Source of the DNA: Homalodisca vitripennis | Taxonomy: Eukaryota; Arthropoda; Insecta; Hemiptera; Cicadellidae | NCBI RefSeq assembly: GCF_021130785.1 | Contig: NC_060213.1 | Coordinates: 95,534,501-95,598,500, forward strand | Direction of reading: 5' to 3' | DNA length: 64,000 nt | In this document: piece by piece, positions 24,543 to 37,290 of the stretch | How the letters are laid out: each line of letters begins with the position of its first letter | Position numbering within the stretch: position 1 is the stretch's first letter | Translations under genes and position numbers: made by a program | Notes under the pieces: model-generated | Seen by the model: only the letters and a program-made list of their open reading frames with translations | Databases searched by the model: none | What the model was told of the DNA's origin: nothing

Positions 24543-26720
24543 GTTTTTTTTTTATTAATGGTGTTTTACATTATTATAGGTTTAGGCTATATACAAAAGA
24601 AAAATTACAAACAAAAAGATACTAAATTAATATACTGTTTAAGAAATTAGTATCCTCCAACGAGAACAACCACCATTTAACAGATTTATCAAAACTATTA
24701 AATGAGTTACATAATTTTATTTCAAGCGGTAATTTGTTAAAGTACTTTGGACCAAGATAATTAAAGGATTGCCTAAATGAAAATCTGTTGACTTTAGGTA
24801 CTCGAAAGATGTTCTGAAAATTACGTCTAGCACTATAAACTAATTCAAAAGTTCCAGTATTACCACTTCTAATATAAAATACTCTTAGTACCTTATATAC
24901 AAAAAGGTGCTGTATAGGGAGAATTTTCAAATGACAATAAAGAGGATAGGAACTTTCTCTAATAGATTTTCCTAATATGATTCGAATAAAATGATTTTGT
25001 ACAACTCGCAATTTTTCTACGTGGTATTTAAAAGTCCCGCCCCAACATTGAATTGCGTATTGCAACCTGGATTGTATTAAGGCGTAATACAAAAAGTTAA
25101 AAGTAAAATCTAAAGTTATAAGATTCTTAATAACTTTTCGTCACAACAATTTTTTAAAAAATAAAATTTTCTGATACAAGATTTTAATTTATTTTGTAAA
25201 AACAATATATGCTTATCCCAAGATAACTTTTCATCGAAAAAAACACCCAGATACTTAAATTGATCCACCTTTCCAATAGTCAAACAATTACAAAAATTTC
25301 CAGTACAGTTTTGCTCGTGATATTTTACTAATTCGTTAAAACTGAAACCAACAAAATCAAAATTCATAAATTTTGTTTTATTTACATTAATTTCCATTTT
25401 GTTTTCATCACACCACTTTCTCAAAACTCGTATATCGTCCATCATGTTGTTCCAAATTTGTTGAGGGTTCTTTTCAGAATAAAACATGGCAAAATCGTCA
25501 GCAAAAACGCTTGGCTTTCCGTGAAACTCATCCTCTAACAAATCGTTAATAAAAATTATGAAAAGGGTAGCAGACAAAACGGAACCCTGGGGGACCCCTG
25601 CTGAGACAGTCAGGGGAAAACTCAGAGCACCACATACTTTTACTCTTTGCTTACGATTTGTGAGAAAACTTCGAAACCAGTCTTGTGCTACTCCTCTTAT
25701 ACCAACTGCATGTAATTTATCTAAAAGTATTTCATGATTGACTAGGTCAAATGCCCTTTTAAAATCAATAAAAAGACCAGATGTTTTATTTTTACTGTTG
25801 AAACTTTTATAAATCAGATTTGAGCTATTTAACAAAGCGTCTTCGGTAGATCTTCCTTTCCTAAATCCATATTGGTTATCACTAAAAAAATTCAATCTAT
25901 CTAAAAACTGTATTATGCGTAATTTCATGAGTTTTTCAATAATTTTTGAGAATATTGATAGAAGGCTTATTGGTCTTAGATTATCAAATTTAACTGATAA
26001 CCCTTTTTTTAAAATTGGCACTATTATATTTGACTTCAATTTTTCAGGAAAAATTCCGTTTGTAAAACTTAAATTAATTATGTAAGTCAAAACGGAAGAA
26101 ATTTCATTTACTATAGTTTTTATTAAAACAACATTGAAGCCATCAAAACCAGAAGATTTTTTATTTTTCAAACCATTAATAATGGAAATAACTTCATCTT
26201 CAGTTGTTGGATGAATGAAAAACGAAACTGGCCTTTGCGGTAATGATACGGTAGAGACCGGGCCTTTATCGCAAGAGCCCGATTGTGCCGCGATTAGGTA
26301 ATTGTTTATTGTTTCTGCTACACTTAATGGTTCCGTTATAATTTCCCCATTATCTAATTCCAGCTTATCAAAACAGCTCTTCACTTCTCCACCATATCTG
26401 CTGTTTGGAATTCTAATTTTAATTGAACTGTGTTTATCTCTTCTGCAACATAACACATTACACCGCCTGCTCTGTAAGTATTTATTGTAAGCTTATAATA
26501 TTTATTGGACAGATGCTTTAAAAGACTTCCCAAATATTTTGGCAAGACAATAAAATAGAAAAAACAAATTTCATGAATCTAATTGCCCTATTTATATAAT
26601 TTGTCCGATTAAATAAATATTGGTTATTTAATAAGTGGTATTGCATTTTATAATTTGTAAGGGTATTGATAATGTTTAATTGGAATTTTCGTGTCTTTTT
26701 CATACTCAAAATAATAATAT
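24543..26720 (-). mobile_element. 5'-truncated non-LTR retrotransposon (LINE, CR1/Jockey-like)
   Basis: Minus-strand element that retains the reverse transcriptase and C-terminal region, followed by a short 3' UTR and a possible A-tail (ten T on the plus strand at 24544-24553, preceded in element sense by AATAA). No apurinic endonuclease is visible to the right, so the copy is 5'-truncated, as usual for LINEs. Remnants of the linker before RT occur up to about 26709, in another frame. Confidence 0.85.
24622..26489 (-). pseudogene. LINE ORF2: reverse transcriptase and C-terminal domain
   Basis: A long open stretch (26456-25116, no stop for 446 codons) has the RT blocks in order, counted from the GTG at 26456: SSGFDG (101-106), LRPISLLSIFSKIIEK (160-175), QYGFRKGRST (195-204), catalytic block A GLFIDFKRAFD (227-237), block B SAGVPQGSVLS (285-295) and the catalytic FADD (318-321). 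The active-site aspartates are all present. At about 25117 a single-base frameshift moves reading to the frame holding the C-terminal part (YYALIQSRLQYAIQCWGG through FNKLPLEIK, stop at 24622). F rather than Y in the FADD box is common in this group. Upstream stops at about 26500 show it is broken at the 5' side. The enzyme would copy element RNA at a nicked target site. Confidence 0.85.
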
Positions 26721-27814
26721 TGTAATTTTACTCATATAATAATTAGAACATATTTTACTTATTTATAAAGAAAGAAAGGTTTTGCAACCTATTGCGCACA
26801 ATCAAAGAGCCAATATCTAATTAAATTTATTTTTAGATTTAACTACTATAACACCACTCAAAAATGTTCATATTTGCAAATCTTTACGCATTTGCGAGTT
26901 ATAACTATAAAATATATGTTTCAGTAATTTTTGTTTTGAATTATAGAATGTACTATTCATATTTTTAATTTTAATGTTATCAATTTAAATTAAAAATTAC
27001 ATAGAGTTTTATTCCAGGAGTTCTTGTTTACTTATATAGTATACCTTTTATATAATAAATATATATATATATTTCTAACTTTTTATATACTTAACACGTT
27101 AAAGATGCGTTTCTTTAATCAACACAGAAATATCCAGTGATATCAAACTAGAGGGCATAATTACACCAGCGGTATCTGAGGCGAACTGCTTTTAAACACA
27201 CAAGAATGAAGACGTTGAAATAAATTAATTATAATGTATGAAACACAATCTTGATGCTGGTTACCTAATGAACTCTGATGATTTAGGGTTTGTTGCTGGA
27301 TTCAAATAACCAGGTTGGTTTATTGTTTTGTAAAGGTTTTTCTTCTAAGTTCCCTACCCTTGTAGTAAAAACTGTAAGTATTATCTATCTCTCCAAGAAA
27401 TATTAAAAACAGTTTTAAGTGAGAAAACAATGCAATATTTATACCAGGCATGATAAAAACTGCTGAAGATAGATATATGGCTTTCTTAAGTTACATAAAC
27501 GAGATTTTCCTTGAGTGAGTAATATTGTTTTATATTATTTATGCATACGAAACAATTTTCAAATAAAACTTGAATTAAAAAATATAATTTTGTATCACAG
27601 ATTTCTAGTTAAAATTAAATTATTTTATAATTAATAACCACGTTTTCCTTTCAGTAATCTTTATATAAATAGCGTTAATTTTCATTTCCTAGATATGGAC
27701 CAGTTTTCTTTGGGCCTTATTATTACACTATAAGTCGGAATTACGCGTGCATAAAGAATACCCAAATCCCTCTCTAATATACAGTTTGACATGTCACAGT
27801 TGAAAGTTATCAGT
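26721..27814. other. AT-rich DNA, nothing recognised
   Basis: No supported gene or repeat. Confidence 0.55.
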
Positions 27815-28075
27815 TTATTGTTGCTCCCGGCTTGTGCAAGCGTATTTGTAAAGTAATCATGCTCGCTTATGCGTTGAGGTATTTCGTTAAAAATTACTGT
27901 AGGAGTTTTTATGAAAATTTAAAAAAGATAGTATTTAAAACTTTTTTACAACTTATGTAAAACAGCTGGTGCCTATCAAAAAAACAAAATTTTTTGCTGC
28001 TCCCGGCTTGTGCGAACCTACCTTGAAAGTACGCGTACTTGCTTATGCAACGACGGATTTAGTTGAAACAAGTAC
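27815..28075 (+). repeat. Diverged direct repeat, period 176 bp
   Basis: TGCTCCCGGCTTGTGC at 27822 recurs at 27998, followed in both by a related ~70-base segment containing GCTTATGC and a TTTCGTT/TTTAGTT block. About 70 % alike by eye. Function unknown. Confidence 0.6.
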
Positions 28076-28424
28076 TGTTGGAATTGTAATAAATATGTTA
28101 AAATTGTTATTGCCTAGAACATTTGTTATAACTATACTGCCTCTTTGTTATAAGACTAAAAATTTCAACAGACGCCATTTTGTTAATATTAAAGAAAATA
28201 ACACGTGCAGATATTCAGTACATCATAAGGATAATTGTGAAAGCTCAGTGTGAATAAGAACAATAATAGTATAGTATATGCATGCATGTAACTGAATAAT
28301 TTACGAAATAAAACAAACATATAACTGAAGAGAGAACTGGTGATGGATGCCTGATGAAATGTGATTATGGTCACTTGATATTGAACCGTAGATTCATATC
28401 AAGATACAAACTATCGTTGATTTA

Positions 28425-28535
28425 TCCGTAACCGATAATTCCAATTACCTCATTATTCTATGCACTGAACTATGATCCACTCATTACTGAAGGATATTTG
28501 CGGTTGTGATAACAATAGGAGTAAACTTGACGTCG
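28425..28535 (+). repeat. Family C dispersed repeat, copy 1
   Basis: Shares with 33330-33440, in the same orientation, the string ATTACCTCATTA followed by TCTATG-ACTGAA, CTCA-ATTACTGA and GTGGTT/GCGGTTGTGATA. About 110 bases, non-coding. Confidence 0.6.
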
Positions 28536-30146
28536 GTATTACTATAATTGACGTAACCCAATTGCGAGAAGTAAATTTATCAACAAAACCAACAACTGCG
28601 TTAATTGTGGTCTAAAACGTTAACTTGATTATTACCCAACAATATTATTAAATTGTATCTTGTATAGGTAGACAATGATAGATGAATGCAATGGGGAAAT
28701 AGGTGAACGTTTTTACTATCGAAGATCGATTGTTTCCTAACGAATGTTATCTGTTAGTTATAGCCTACTATTTAAAAAAACAACGAATAGAGTTCTAAAG
28801 TGTAAGGTTGAGGCCAAATTATAGAAATTTAGTCGTCTTCATTGTTAGTAAAGTGAGTTACTGAATTCCAGTACTGAAAAACAAACTCCACTCTTTCACT
28901 ACAGTTTTGTCAGTCATGACTCCACAAGACATAATACAGTATAATATATTTTGAATTGTGGAGCGGGGAGAGAGGAGTGTTCACTAGGACAAGAACACGA
29001 GGAGATCTCTACTTCACGTAATAATCTGCGTGGCGTCATTTTCAAATTTTTATACTAAACATCAAATCTACATATTCGGGTAAAAGTCATAATCAAAAAT
29101 TAGTATTCGGACGGAACACTCAGTGAATGCGTAGTGTACAGGTAGAAGTAAACCCAAAATATAATATTTAAAGCGAATAATATGTTTTTGTTTGTCCCTG
29201 TCCCTTTTTTCTTTTACTTATTTTCTTTCTTCACTAAAGCAAAGCATTTTTTAAACTGTTTTAATCTTTTTTAAACTTAATGCGTAATTATTTTAAAACT
29301 GTATGCTACGCCGATTTCCCACATCTTTATCTTTTGTTTGGGTAATATGGACAAGTGGACACTCACTCGTATATATACCAAATGTCCTGTCTCCCAAAGA
29401 AGACTGAACCACAACTACTGGAAATTTGTACTCTCTTGGCGTACACGGTGGACTCGTGGGCTTGAGATTATCAGACAGTTTTTAGAAACAACTAAAAAAA
29501 ACTAACAGAGAATTTATCGTGATAATGTCGAAAAGATTGCAGCCTCTCGTAGCAAGGAAGCCATACTGACAAGGTATTTCAAGATTACCGTTTTTGTCAT
29601 ACAGAAGATTGTTTTACTAATCCTCGTTATAAACATGACAAGTGATCTATACAGTCCATCTTTCGCCTAAAAAGTGCCTTTTTTGATTGTACAATACATA
29701 AATGATTGATGTATACCATTGATGTATAATACAATGGTATAAATCGAATCAGATATTGAGAACATGTAGCAAATATTTGAACAGCAACAATCAAAGTTAT
29801 GTGGCGCAGTTTCGAAATCGGATCTCAGAATCAACCGAACTAATCCCCGGTTCTTATCACTCCACGCCCGTATGAATGATGTATTTCCTGGAAAACTAAT
29901 ACAGTACAATGTGCATCGTAATCACACAAAGAAAATCTATAACAATTTTTTTTATATTGCGTCTAGATTTTAGTTAATAGTTTCATCACATGCCAGTATT
30001 ACTAAATAGAATCTACATCTCCATGTTTATAACAAATTGTACAGCAGTAAAATAACATGAATTAACAATGAAATATAAAACTGTATTACATAGCATAGGT
30101 TTTTAGAAATATCATAAATTAAATGAAATTAAGGAAAAAAGAAGTA

Positions 30147-30149
<3 letters not shown>
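28536..30149. other. AT-rich DNA, nothing recognised
   Basis: A somewhat less AT-rich patch at 29760-29890 carries a short minus-strand ORF without known motif. Confidence 0.5.

Positions 30150-30203
<54 letters not shown>
30150..30203. repeat. (AT)n microsatellite
   Basis: About 27 uninterrupted AT units directly left of the Penelope-like element. Confidence 0.95.
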
Positions 30204-30208
<5 letters not shown>

Positions 30209-30240
30209 TTATCAAATACTTATATTTAATCATATATTTT

Positions 30241-30375
30241 GTTAAATTACATGAAAAACATAAAACCAATATTTAAAACTTTTATTGTTTTGTGAGGCCT
30301 TTCGATAGCAAGGCTATTATCTTCAGACACATCACAAAAGTAAATACAAAAAGTAAATTTGATTATTAATAATAG
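30241..30375 (-). repeat. Left inverted arm of Penelope-like element
   Basis: Reverse complement of 30690-30824, including TGAGGCCTTTCGATAG and AATATTTAAAACTTTTATTG. Differences cluster in the hairpin loop of the ribozyme-like core. Confidence 0.9.
30300..30326 (-). ncRNA. Hammerhead-ribozyme-like core, left arm
   Basis: Same arrangement as in the right arm on the minus strand, with CTGAAGA at 30326-30320 and GAAA at 30303-30300. The loop between differs (ATAGCCTTGCTAT), giving a different hairpin, so pairing rather than sequence is kept. Confidence 0.4.
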
Positions 30376-30431
30376 GTAACATATGTGATTTAATATTGAT
30401 TCGTCCTGTGTGGCGTAGTGTGTAAATACAA

Positions 30432-30689
30432 TTAAATTATTACTGGTATTATACTATATAAATCTTGAATGTTATTTTTGTAGTCTTCGTTTAAGTAATA
30501 TTGAATTTTGTATTGGTCTTCTTGATTTAATAGATCTTCTGCATTTAAATATCTTGGAGTGTTAACATGTTTTAATAGTTTTAGGTTTTTCTGTGATATA
30601 GGGTGTCCAGTATTGATACAGTGGTGTGCGACAGCCGACTGTTCTTTTCTGTTGAATTTTATGTGGGAGCAATTATTATTATATGTTAA
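30432..30689 (-). pseudogene. C-terminal fragment of Penelope-like GIY-YIG endonuclease
   Basis: The minus frame reads NCSHIKFNRKEQSAVAHHC, then INTGHPI, then about 55 residues to a stop at 30432-30434. The pattern SAVAxHC-x4-GHP near the end of the protein is the conserved end of the GIY-YIG nuclease of Penelope-like retroelements. About 85 residues remain; the RT and most of the nuclease, including GIY-YIG itself, are lost. Not functional on its own. Confidence 0.65.
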
Positions 30690-30824
30690 CTATTATTAAT
30701 AATCAAATTTACTTTTTGTATTTACTTTTGTGATGTGTCTGAAGATGATATCCTCACTATCGAAAGGCCTCACAAAACAATAAAAGTTTTAAATATTGGT
30801 TTTATGTTTTTCATGTAATTTAAC
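30690..30824 (+). repeat. Right inverted arm of Penelope-like element
   Basis: Counterpart of the left arm. It begins at the point where the nuclease reading frame is cut off, consistent with an inverted truncated copy joined to the body. Confidence 0.9.
30739..30765 (+). ncRNA. Hammerhead-ribozyme-like core, right arm
   Basis: CTGAAGA (30739-30745) and GAAA (30762-30765) bracket a GATA/TATC hairpin. An outer stem TTTTGTGA (30726-30733) / TCACAAAA (30770-30777) encloses it. It fits CUGANGA-stem II-GAAA except for one extra base before stem II, so activity is uncertain. Confidence 0.45.
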
Positions 30825-30864
30825 AGTCACCAATATAAGCTCAATCTACAGCATATATTTTGTT

Positions 30865-33329
30865 GTTCAAAAATAGAATTTATGTAAGTCAAAGAAATAT
30901 TTCCGTCTTGTATAATGTCCCTAACATATTGCACGTATGTGGTAAAATGTCACAGGATTTTGTCTTGTAGGATAAATTTTTATTTACTACTTATATTAAT
31001 GCTATGAAGCCATTTTTATGGACATTTATTCTTTATCACTTTAGGTAATGATAAAAAAGCATGACAAAGAAACAACTATGAAGAGAACAGTAGCCTCTAT
31101 GAGACAATCGTACAAAACACTACTAATGACCATTTAATGTTTTAAGAGTCAACATAATGAACAAGATAGTTGATTCTATAGGTAATTACAGCACTTTGAT
31201 ACATTATACTTTATGAAGTCTACAATTAAACAGAGCAAAAACAAAGGAAACTAAATAATTTCAGTTGTAATATTACGATTATTACAATTCAATACGAATA
31301 ATATGGTTCAATTGGCCGAGTAATGAATTATAATTAATACACATTTTGTGTTGTAATTGTTAACTTTACACACATACGATAAAATAATTTAGTTGGGAAT
31401 AATAAGGAGAATTTTTTTGATAGTTTAAGTGTTCGTGATAATTTTCCACTGTTAGGAAATTGTATAAACAAAATATAAAATCTTATTGTGCTAAATATTA
31501 TCATAATTTTTGATAAGATGAACAAGAAAAAGGAGGCATAGGGTTGAAAAATATAATCGAGCGCAAAATGTAGCATGCGTGCCACCATTACATTCCTTCA
31601 ATGAGGGACTAGTTACTAATACAGTTATTTACTGTCAGTATGTGACTTTCATCAGTCCTGTATTGTCACACGGTGTAACTTTATTGCAAGGTGCATAACA
31701 GTGGTAACTATATGTTTGTTTACAACGAAAATGTATTGCTGGTAAGCCACACTGTTATTCAGTTATGGTACAAATGCATCAGTGGTCACCATGGCTTTTA
31801 AACAAATTAGTGTTTTAACTATAAAACAAATCACGAGACCGTGGTGACCCTACAAATAGTAGCAACACACTTTTCGTTATTCTGCTATATACTTAGCATA
31901 GCAAATAAATATTATCTGTACGATAAAGGTGATATTATATGTTACATTCATATTATATTATAGTAATTTAATTACCACGTTATCCGCGTTATTCGCGGTT
32001 CCTATTAATCAACGAAGATAATTATTGTAGTACAAAATTAATTTATCAATTGCTTTTACGATGATATTTTCATTACAGTTTCATACATAAATTGAAACCA
32101 CTGCTACTACGATGACGTCATGAGTCATCTGGATCCATTGTTTGAGAATTTTAACGGAAAACAATAAACGCATATATAATAATAAATCTATGTAGAAAAC
32201 AATCGCAGCACATGCATTTTATTTCGTAAATCTGTTTATTTTTATGTGGCCTCACCAACTTTCAGTTATTCTTTCAACTCATAGCGTATAAAATAGCTGG
32301 ACGAACAAATTATGGTAAGGATACCTCTAATTAGAAAAAAAATTATAGTAAATGAAACAATAAGACAAGAACAGAAAAAAACTAGGGCATCTACAGTTTG
32401 AGTTATAGATAAACAACTCAAATCAGTTTTATAATCCTTCGAAGCGATGTTTTCGGAAGGTTCAGTTTATTGAAATTACCTGACATTTGATTGAGCGAAG
32501 AGTTTATTGACAGAAGGTCAAGGAGCACCTTTATATACGGCAGATATGATCAACAATTTCACACTAGACTTGTCTCTTCAGACTTACACTTACGAAAGTT
32601 CTCAAGTTAATTATTATGTTAAACGCCATTTTAAGGATATAATTCTTACTCTATTGCATGTGTGGTAATCTCACTGAAATAATACGAAACGTAATAAAAC
32701 AGTCGATATCTGTGGTTTAATTAATGAAAGAATGAATGCGCTCAAGTGAACTTTAAGAAGCCAATTACAATTTTTAAACTATTACCGATTGCGAGGAATT
32801 GAGACTGAGAAATATGCAATAAATTGCTTATTTATTAAAATTCCAACTATAACCTTGCAAAATATCTCTGTGTGTATATTGTTTAAGCACAAAAATAAAT
32901 AACTTAAATTGAATCTTTTTTCGTTACTTGAACAAGCGGAAATTTGGCTTATGAATTAAATTTTTGTTACCTGTTGTTAAAGAAAAATATTTAGAACGCT
33001 CATTCGTTTAATTAATTAAATTGTACCAATGCTGGCAACGAGAAAATAGCAGAATAAGAATTTTTAAACAATTCGCGAACACTTATATGAAACTTTAACC
33101 CGTGACTAAGAAACCTTTAATTAAAAATAATTAATGAAATAACATAAGCTGAGATAAAATGACAATCAGCCACAAATGTTCATCCTAACTTTGCAGTTGT
33201 AGTAAAACAACTTTCAACATCGATGAAGTTAAGTTGTGAGAGAAAGGTTTAAATTACTGTTTAGCCTCAAAACACAATGACCTCGATAATACGTTATTGC
33301 AGACCGAGAGTGCCATCCAACTGATGTAA
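30865..33329. other. AT-rich DNA, nothing recognised
   Basis: No supported gene, RNA or repeat. Confidence 0.55.
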
Positions 33330-33440
33330 TCATAACTGATAATAACCATTACCTCATTACTCTATGTACTGAAGTATTACTCACCTATTACTGATGGGAT
33401 ATATGTGGTTTTGATAGCAACATGAATTATTTTGACGTTT
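33330..33440 (+). repeat. Family C dispersed repeat, copy 2
   Basis: Counterpart of 28425-28535, same orientation, about 75 % alike by eye. Confidence 0.6.
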
Positions 33441-35651
33441 TTAAGTTTATATTTAATCGTATATTTAACCTTAAATACCATACATAACTGTTAGTAAGTA
33501 TTAATTCTAATTAGAATATAATTACTATAATCTTATATTATAAGTACTTTAATCAATATAAATATTCTAAGATCAAAATTTAAATATGGATACAATGAAT
33601 ATAAAGAGTGACCTTTTATGTGAAAGAACACTATTTAAAACAAAGGATGAAGAGATACCCTAACTTATATTTTTAAATCCATGATTAAAAAGCAAACTTT
33701 AGTTCCTCGTTGAAAACCAAAACTATCCATATACCATCATGATCTACCTTACTTATTATCTAGTCTAATCTAGGAATTTATTTCTTCCGTTCCATCAAAT
33801 ACTTACACAATTGCGCGCCTACTTTGTATATACTACTTTTCTGATTAACCTTCTGGCTATTTGAATAATTAAATTTTTGTCCCTGTTAAATGTATATATT
33901 TAACTTATTACATTATTTGTTTATTGTTCCATTATGAATGGTTAATCTATTGTTATTATTTAATACTTTATTTGACTATTTTTAGGGTTTTTTTCAAGCG
34001 TTATTGATTGTTTTTTACGTTTCATAGCTCAAGTTCCTTGTTCAGCATTGATTTAGTTTATTAGTTAAATATCCTTCAAATACTTAATAGTGCTTCTTAC
34101 ACCTTAGTTTACTTTTAGTTTAGTTATTTTTAGTTAATTATATAATTGAATGCAAATCTGTATAAACAAGCATTGCCTTGTGTTTGTGCGATTGCAACAT
34201 ATTTGCCGGAATCAACCTAATCCTTCCATCAGCAGCGGGTAGAGTAGAGTCAGACAAAGGTTGTACCTTATATATGCAGAGGCTAATACTAATGGATTAC
34301 ATTTTACTACATAGAAACCTCATTAATAGATATAAAGTTTTCGGAATAAGAAAAAAATGTAGTCAGGAAAATCCATTATTTGAATTGACCATATATATTT
34401 AGGTATATTTAAATAGAACAATATTTAACATAAATCCGATTTATGTTAGTTTCCTAATCTATCTATTTATTTGACCAATGGCAATGCTTTTTTATACAGA
34501 TTTTCATGAAATGATTGGCAATTCAGATTAGTATATTTATGTAATGCATAATTAAATAAGATGATAAAAATGTTTTATTTTAAAATAAACAACACACATT
34601 GTCTTTCCTCCGAACATTTTATACGCGATCACCATACAAGTGACAGTCCAATGAGAGACGCTGCGGGGTGCAAACAAATGGAAATTGTACGTGTCACCAC
34701 TTACACAGACCTCCAGCAGTGTTCTTTCATGTTCACTCAATATATATATATATATATATATATATTGCTGTTTGCTAGTTCTCAATATTAAGAACCTGCA
34801 CAATTTATAAAAGTCAATATGTAAATACAAAATCCTTGTCCACTATTAAAATAACTTTCAACGAATATTATCAGATGTGGATTATGTAAAAAAACATAAA
34901 TATTAAGTTATTTAGTTTTGGAAATTTTAATTTTAAATTAACATAAAATCGACAAATTTAAATCCCAATATGTGTTGTTGATAGTTAAATTACATTCTTA
35001 ACTTAATTACACGATTGCTAAGTTTCAATAGTTCAGGCCTGTAATTACCTTTTAACAATATCAATATTTCTTTTAACATAGTTGTAAACGTTTTAGCGCT
35101 ATTAAAATACATTAAGTCTAGATCATTGCATGTATTCTATCCTTTTTGGATGTAAATAATTATTTATAATTCGTATACGAGACAAAATCCCGAGAAAGCG
35201 GCAGTAAATAACAGGTCATTGAAGCATTTTCTACCGGGACTTTGAATAATATAAGAGTTACAGGTAAAGTTAAATGAGGAAAGTTGTGCCTAATTAAATG
35301 ACAAACAACATTACTTTTTCACACTAATTTATAATAATGATCGAGATCGTTAGTAAAAACTTAATTTTTTCCTTTTATTGGTTGGTCGTTACATAAAAAA
35401 GACTATTGATACGTTTATTGTCACAAGATGATATCTGTTACAGATATAAAACAAAGCTTAAAATATTATGTGTTAAATATATTCTATTTAAATGTTTGTG
35501 GGATTATTACAGAACGTAGCAAAGTAACACTACATGTGTTGGATAAAATTAATTGAGTTTTTTTTTCATTGATTTTAAATTCGTATTCGACCTTAATAGG
35601 TAAAATGAAATACAATAAATACCATGCATACATAATAATTATATAAACAAG
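33441..35651. other. AT-rich DNA; (TA)n at 34741-34765
   Basis: A TA microsatellite of about 12 units lies at 34741-34765. The 130 bases before it (34610-34735) are less AT-rich and open on both strands, but show no known motif. Confidence 0.5.
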
Positions 35652-36042
35652 AAATCAGTAACACTAAGATTCGACCTAATACATAATTACAAACTAGGTT
35701 AAAATAAACAAATCATACCAAAGCGTTGTGGCACGCCTAAGTCAGGAATCACAACCACGACCAGGTGGTTAGTGGACGAATGCAGAAGTATTATGACCTG
35801 TATTTGGTAGTTCAGTTTTAATGATTAGTGTTGTGTATAGTTTTTTATTAAGTGCATGTTTTCAGAGTTAGTGAAGTTGACACACAACATCATGGTGGTT
35901 ATGATTCCTGACTTATAGGCGTGCCACAACGCTTTGGTATGATTTGTTTATTTTAACCTAGTTTGTAATTATGTATTAGGTTAGTTATTTACCTGAAGAA
36001 GAGATCGGATTGCAGATCTCGAAACGTAGTGTTACTGATTTT
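35652..36042 (+). mobile_element. Inverted-arm element with a hammerhead-like core
   Basis: Arms 35652-35758 and 35895-36042 are inverted copies of each other (for example AATCATACCAAAGCG against CGCTTTGGTATGATT, and GTGGCACGCC against GGCGTGCCAC). The 136-base spacer has no coding sequence. The right arm holds a hammerhead-like hairpin that the left arm lacks. The design resembles the Penelope-like element at 30.2 kb but the sequence family differs. Assignment to Penelope-like terminal repeats is inference. Confidence 0.55.
35993..36028 (+). ncRNA. Hammerhead-ribozyme-like core
   Basis: CTGAAGA (35993-35999), one extra A, a perfect 6-bp stem GAGATC/GATCTC (36001-36006 with 36015-36020), then GAAAC and a GTA triplet (36021-36028). 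Order and spacing match a type I hammerhead with a very short stem III, apart from the extra A. Stem I would need an internal loop (AGT...AC with GT...ACT). Confidence 0.5.
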
Positions 36043-36754
36043 TTGCTTCACTGAACGATAGCAAATGTCCGGAAAACCCCTGTTTCCTTTACTGTCTTGG
36101 AATCCCTAGAAATCATACAACAAATTCACGTCGTTGTAACAAATCTTCTATTGACATTTTAACTTCGAAAAAGAAATGTTAATACTCCTCCTGAAATTAT
36201 CCTTCTGGTTATAACGCGCTAAAGTACCTTTATATGGATAGCATCTACATCTGAAAAGCCAGAAGTTGAAAACAACTACCTGATTAAAGTATTGTTTGAA
36301 AATGGTTACAAATGTTCAAAGGTCTATCTGGCACAGTACCTTTAAGTGATTCAATAGGGTCAAGTAGATAAACGCAAGTATTATATTCTTAATGGTGGTT
36401 TTACTGTTCGTGTTTGTAGGCCTATACTTACTAGCTGTTGAAGTAAGTGTTTGAAATGTAGTAATCATATGTGTAACGCTATTAATACACAATGATAGTC
36501 CCAGTACTATTGTCAAGGATTCTATGTCGTATACACTCTTACAAAGATTTACACAAACTAGTATAGTCTATAGGGTATGTTCCAAACATGAGATTTGTGA
36601 ATAGGTTTTATTATTGGTATTATAAATTAAAGTAACTCGACTGGATAATATTAGAGCTTCCCACATGCAAGTATTTCGACGAGGGCTGATGCGTCTAAAT
36701 CCCACCTCTATACCCCGCAACCGAGTCTTGCAGGTTTTACTTGTATAGAAAAAC
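36043..36754. other. Nothing recognised
   Basis: No supported gene or repeat. Confidence 0.5.
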
Positions 36755-37262
36755 AGCAGTTACCCACGGCTTATACGAAAATTATATAGTTTTGCACCTT
36801 TATGAGTACTTTTGGTTAGGGTAAGTTTTATTTCCAACACCAATGTTCAGTTTTCCTTCTTCAGAAACCATAAAAATATATTTAAACGTGTATATTTTTG
36901 GTCATTGTAATTTACTTTGATGTTAGTATTCTCTGTACTATAGCTGATTTTGCACCTTTCCTGAATAAAGAAACTCATATATATTCACAGCTGTGAGATA
37001 CCTACTTTTGTCAAAAGATAACTAATTTATCCATTACATAAATCTATGAATGTAAAGTAAAAGTTAGAATCCGTTGTCTCTTATATCGGCACTACTAGCA
37101 GTTACCCGCTACCTTGCACGCAATTTAGTAAGCGTAGCACGAGTATGACAACTGCTGGTTCGATTGCATTATATTTCCGACCCCATGTTGAGTTTGTCTT
37201 TACAAACATACGTCAAAAATTTATATTAATGGTCATTGTAATTTACTTTTTCTTAGTATGTT
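36755..37262 (+). repeat. Two diverged tandem copies of an arthropod-type repeat
   Basis: AGCAGTTACCC at 36755 and 37097, each followed about 135-145 bases later by GGTCATTGTAATTTACTTT (36900, 37231). The phrase AGCAGTTACCCGC resembles a signature (CTGTTACCCGCGGCTTCGC) seen at one end of a common insect repeat. Non-coding. Confidence 0.5.
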
Positions 37263-37284
37263 TTGTTTCGCGATGAAGAAAATA

Positions 37285-37290
<6 letters not shown>

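Larger units (their letters stand above)
30231..30864 (-). mobile_element. Short Penelope-like element remnant with inverted arms
   Basis: Two inverted arms (30241-30375 and 30690-30824) flank a minus-strand fragment of the GIY-YIG nuclease C-terminus. A 13-base direct repeat, CATATATTTTGTT, at 30231-30243 and 30852-30864 is a candidate target duplication. Arms in inverted orientation, a GIY-YIG domain at the C-terminus of the ORF, and ribozyme-like cores in the arms are all known hallmarks of Penelope-like elements. The RT domain is entirely missing, so this is a 5'-truncated copy. Confidence 0.75.
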
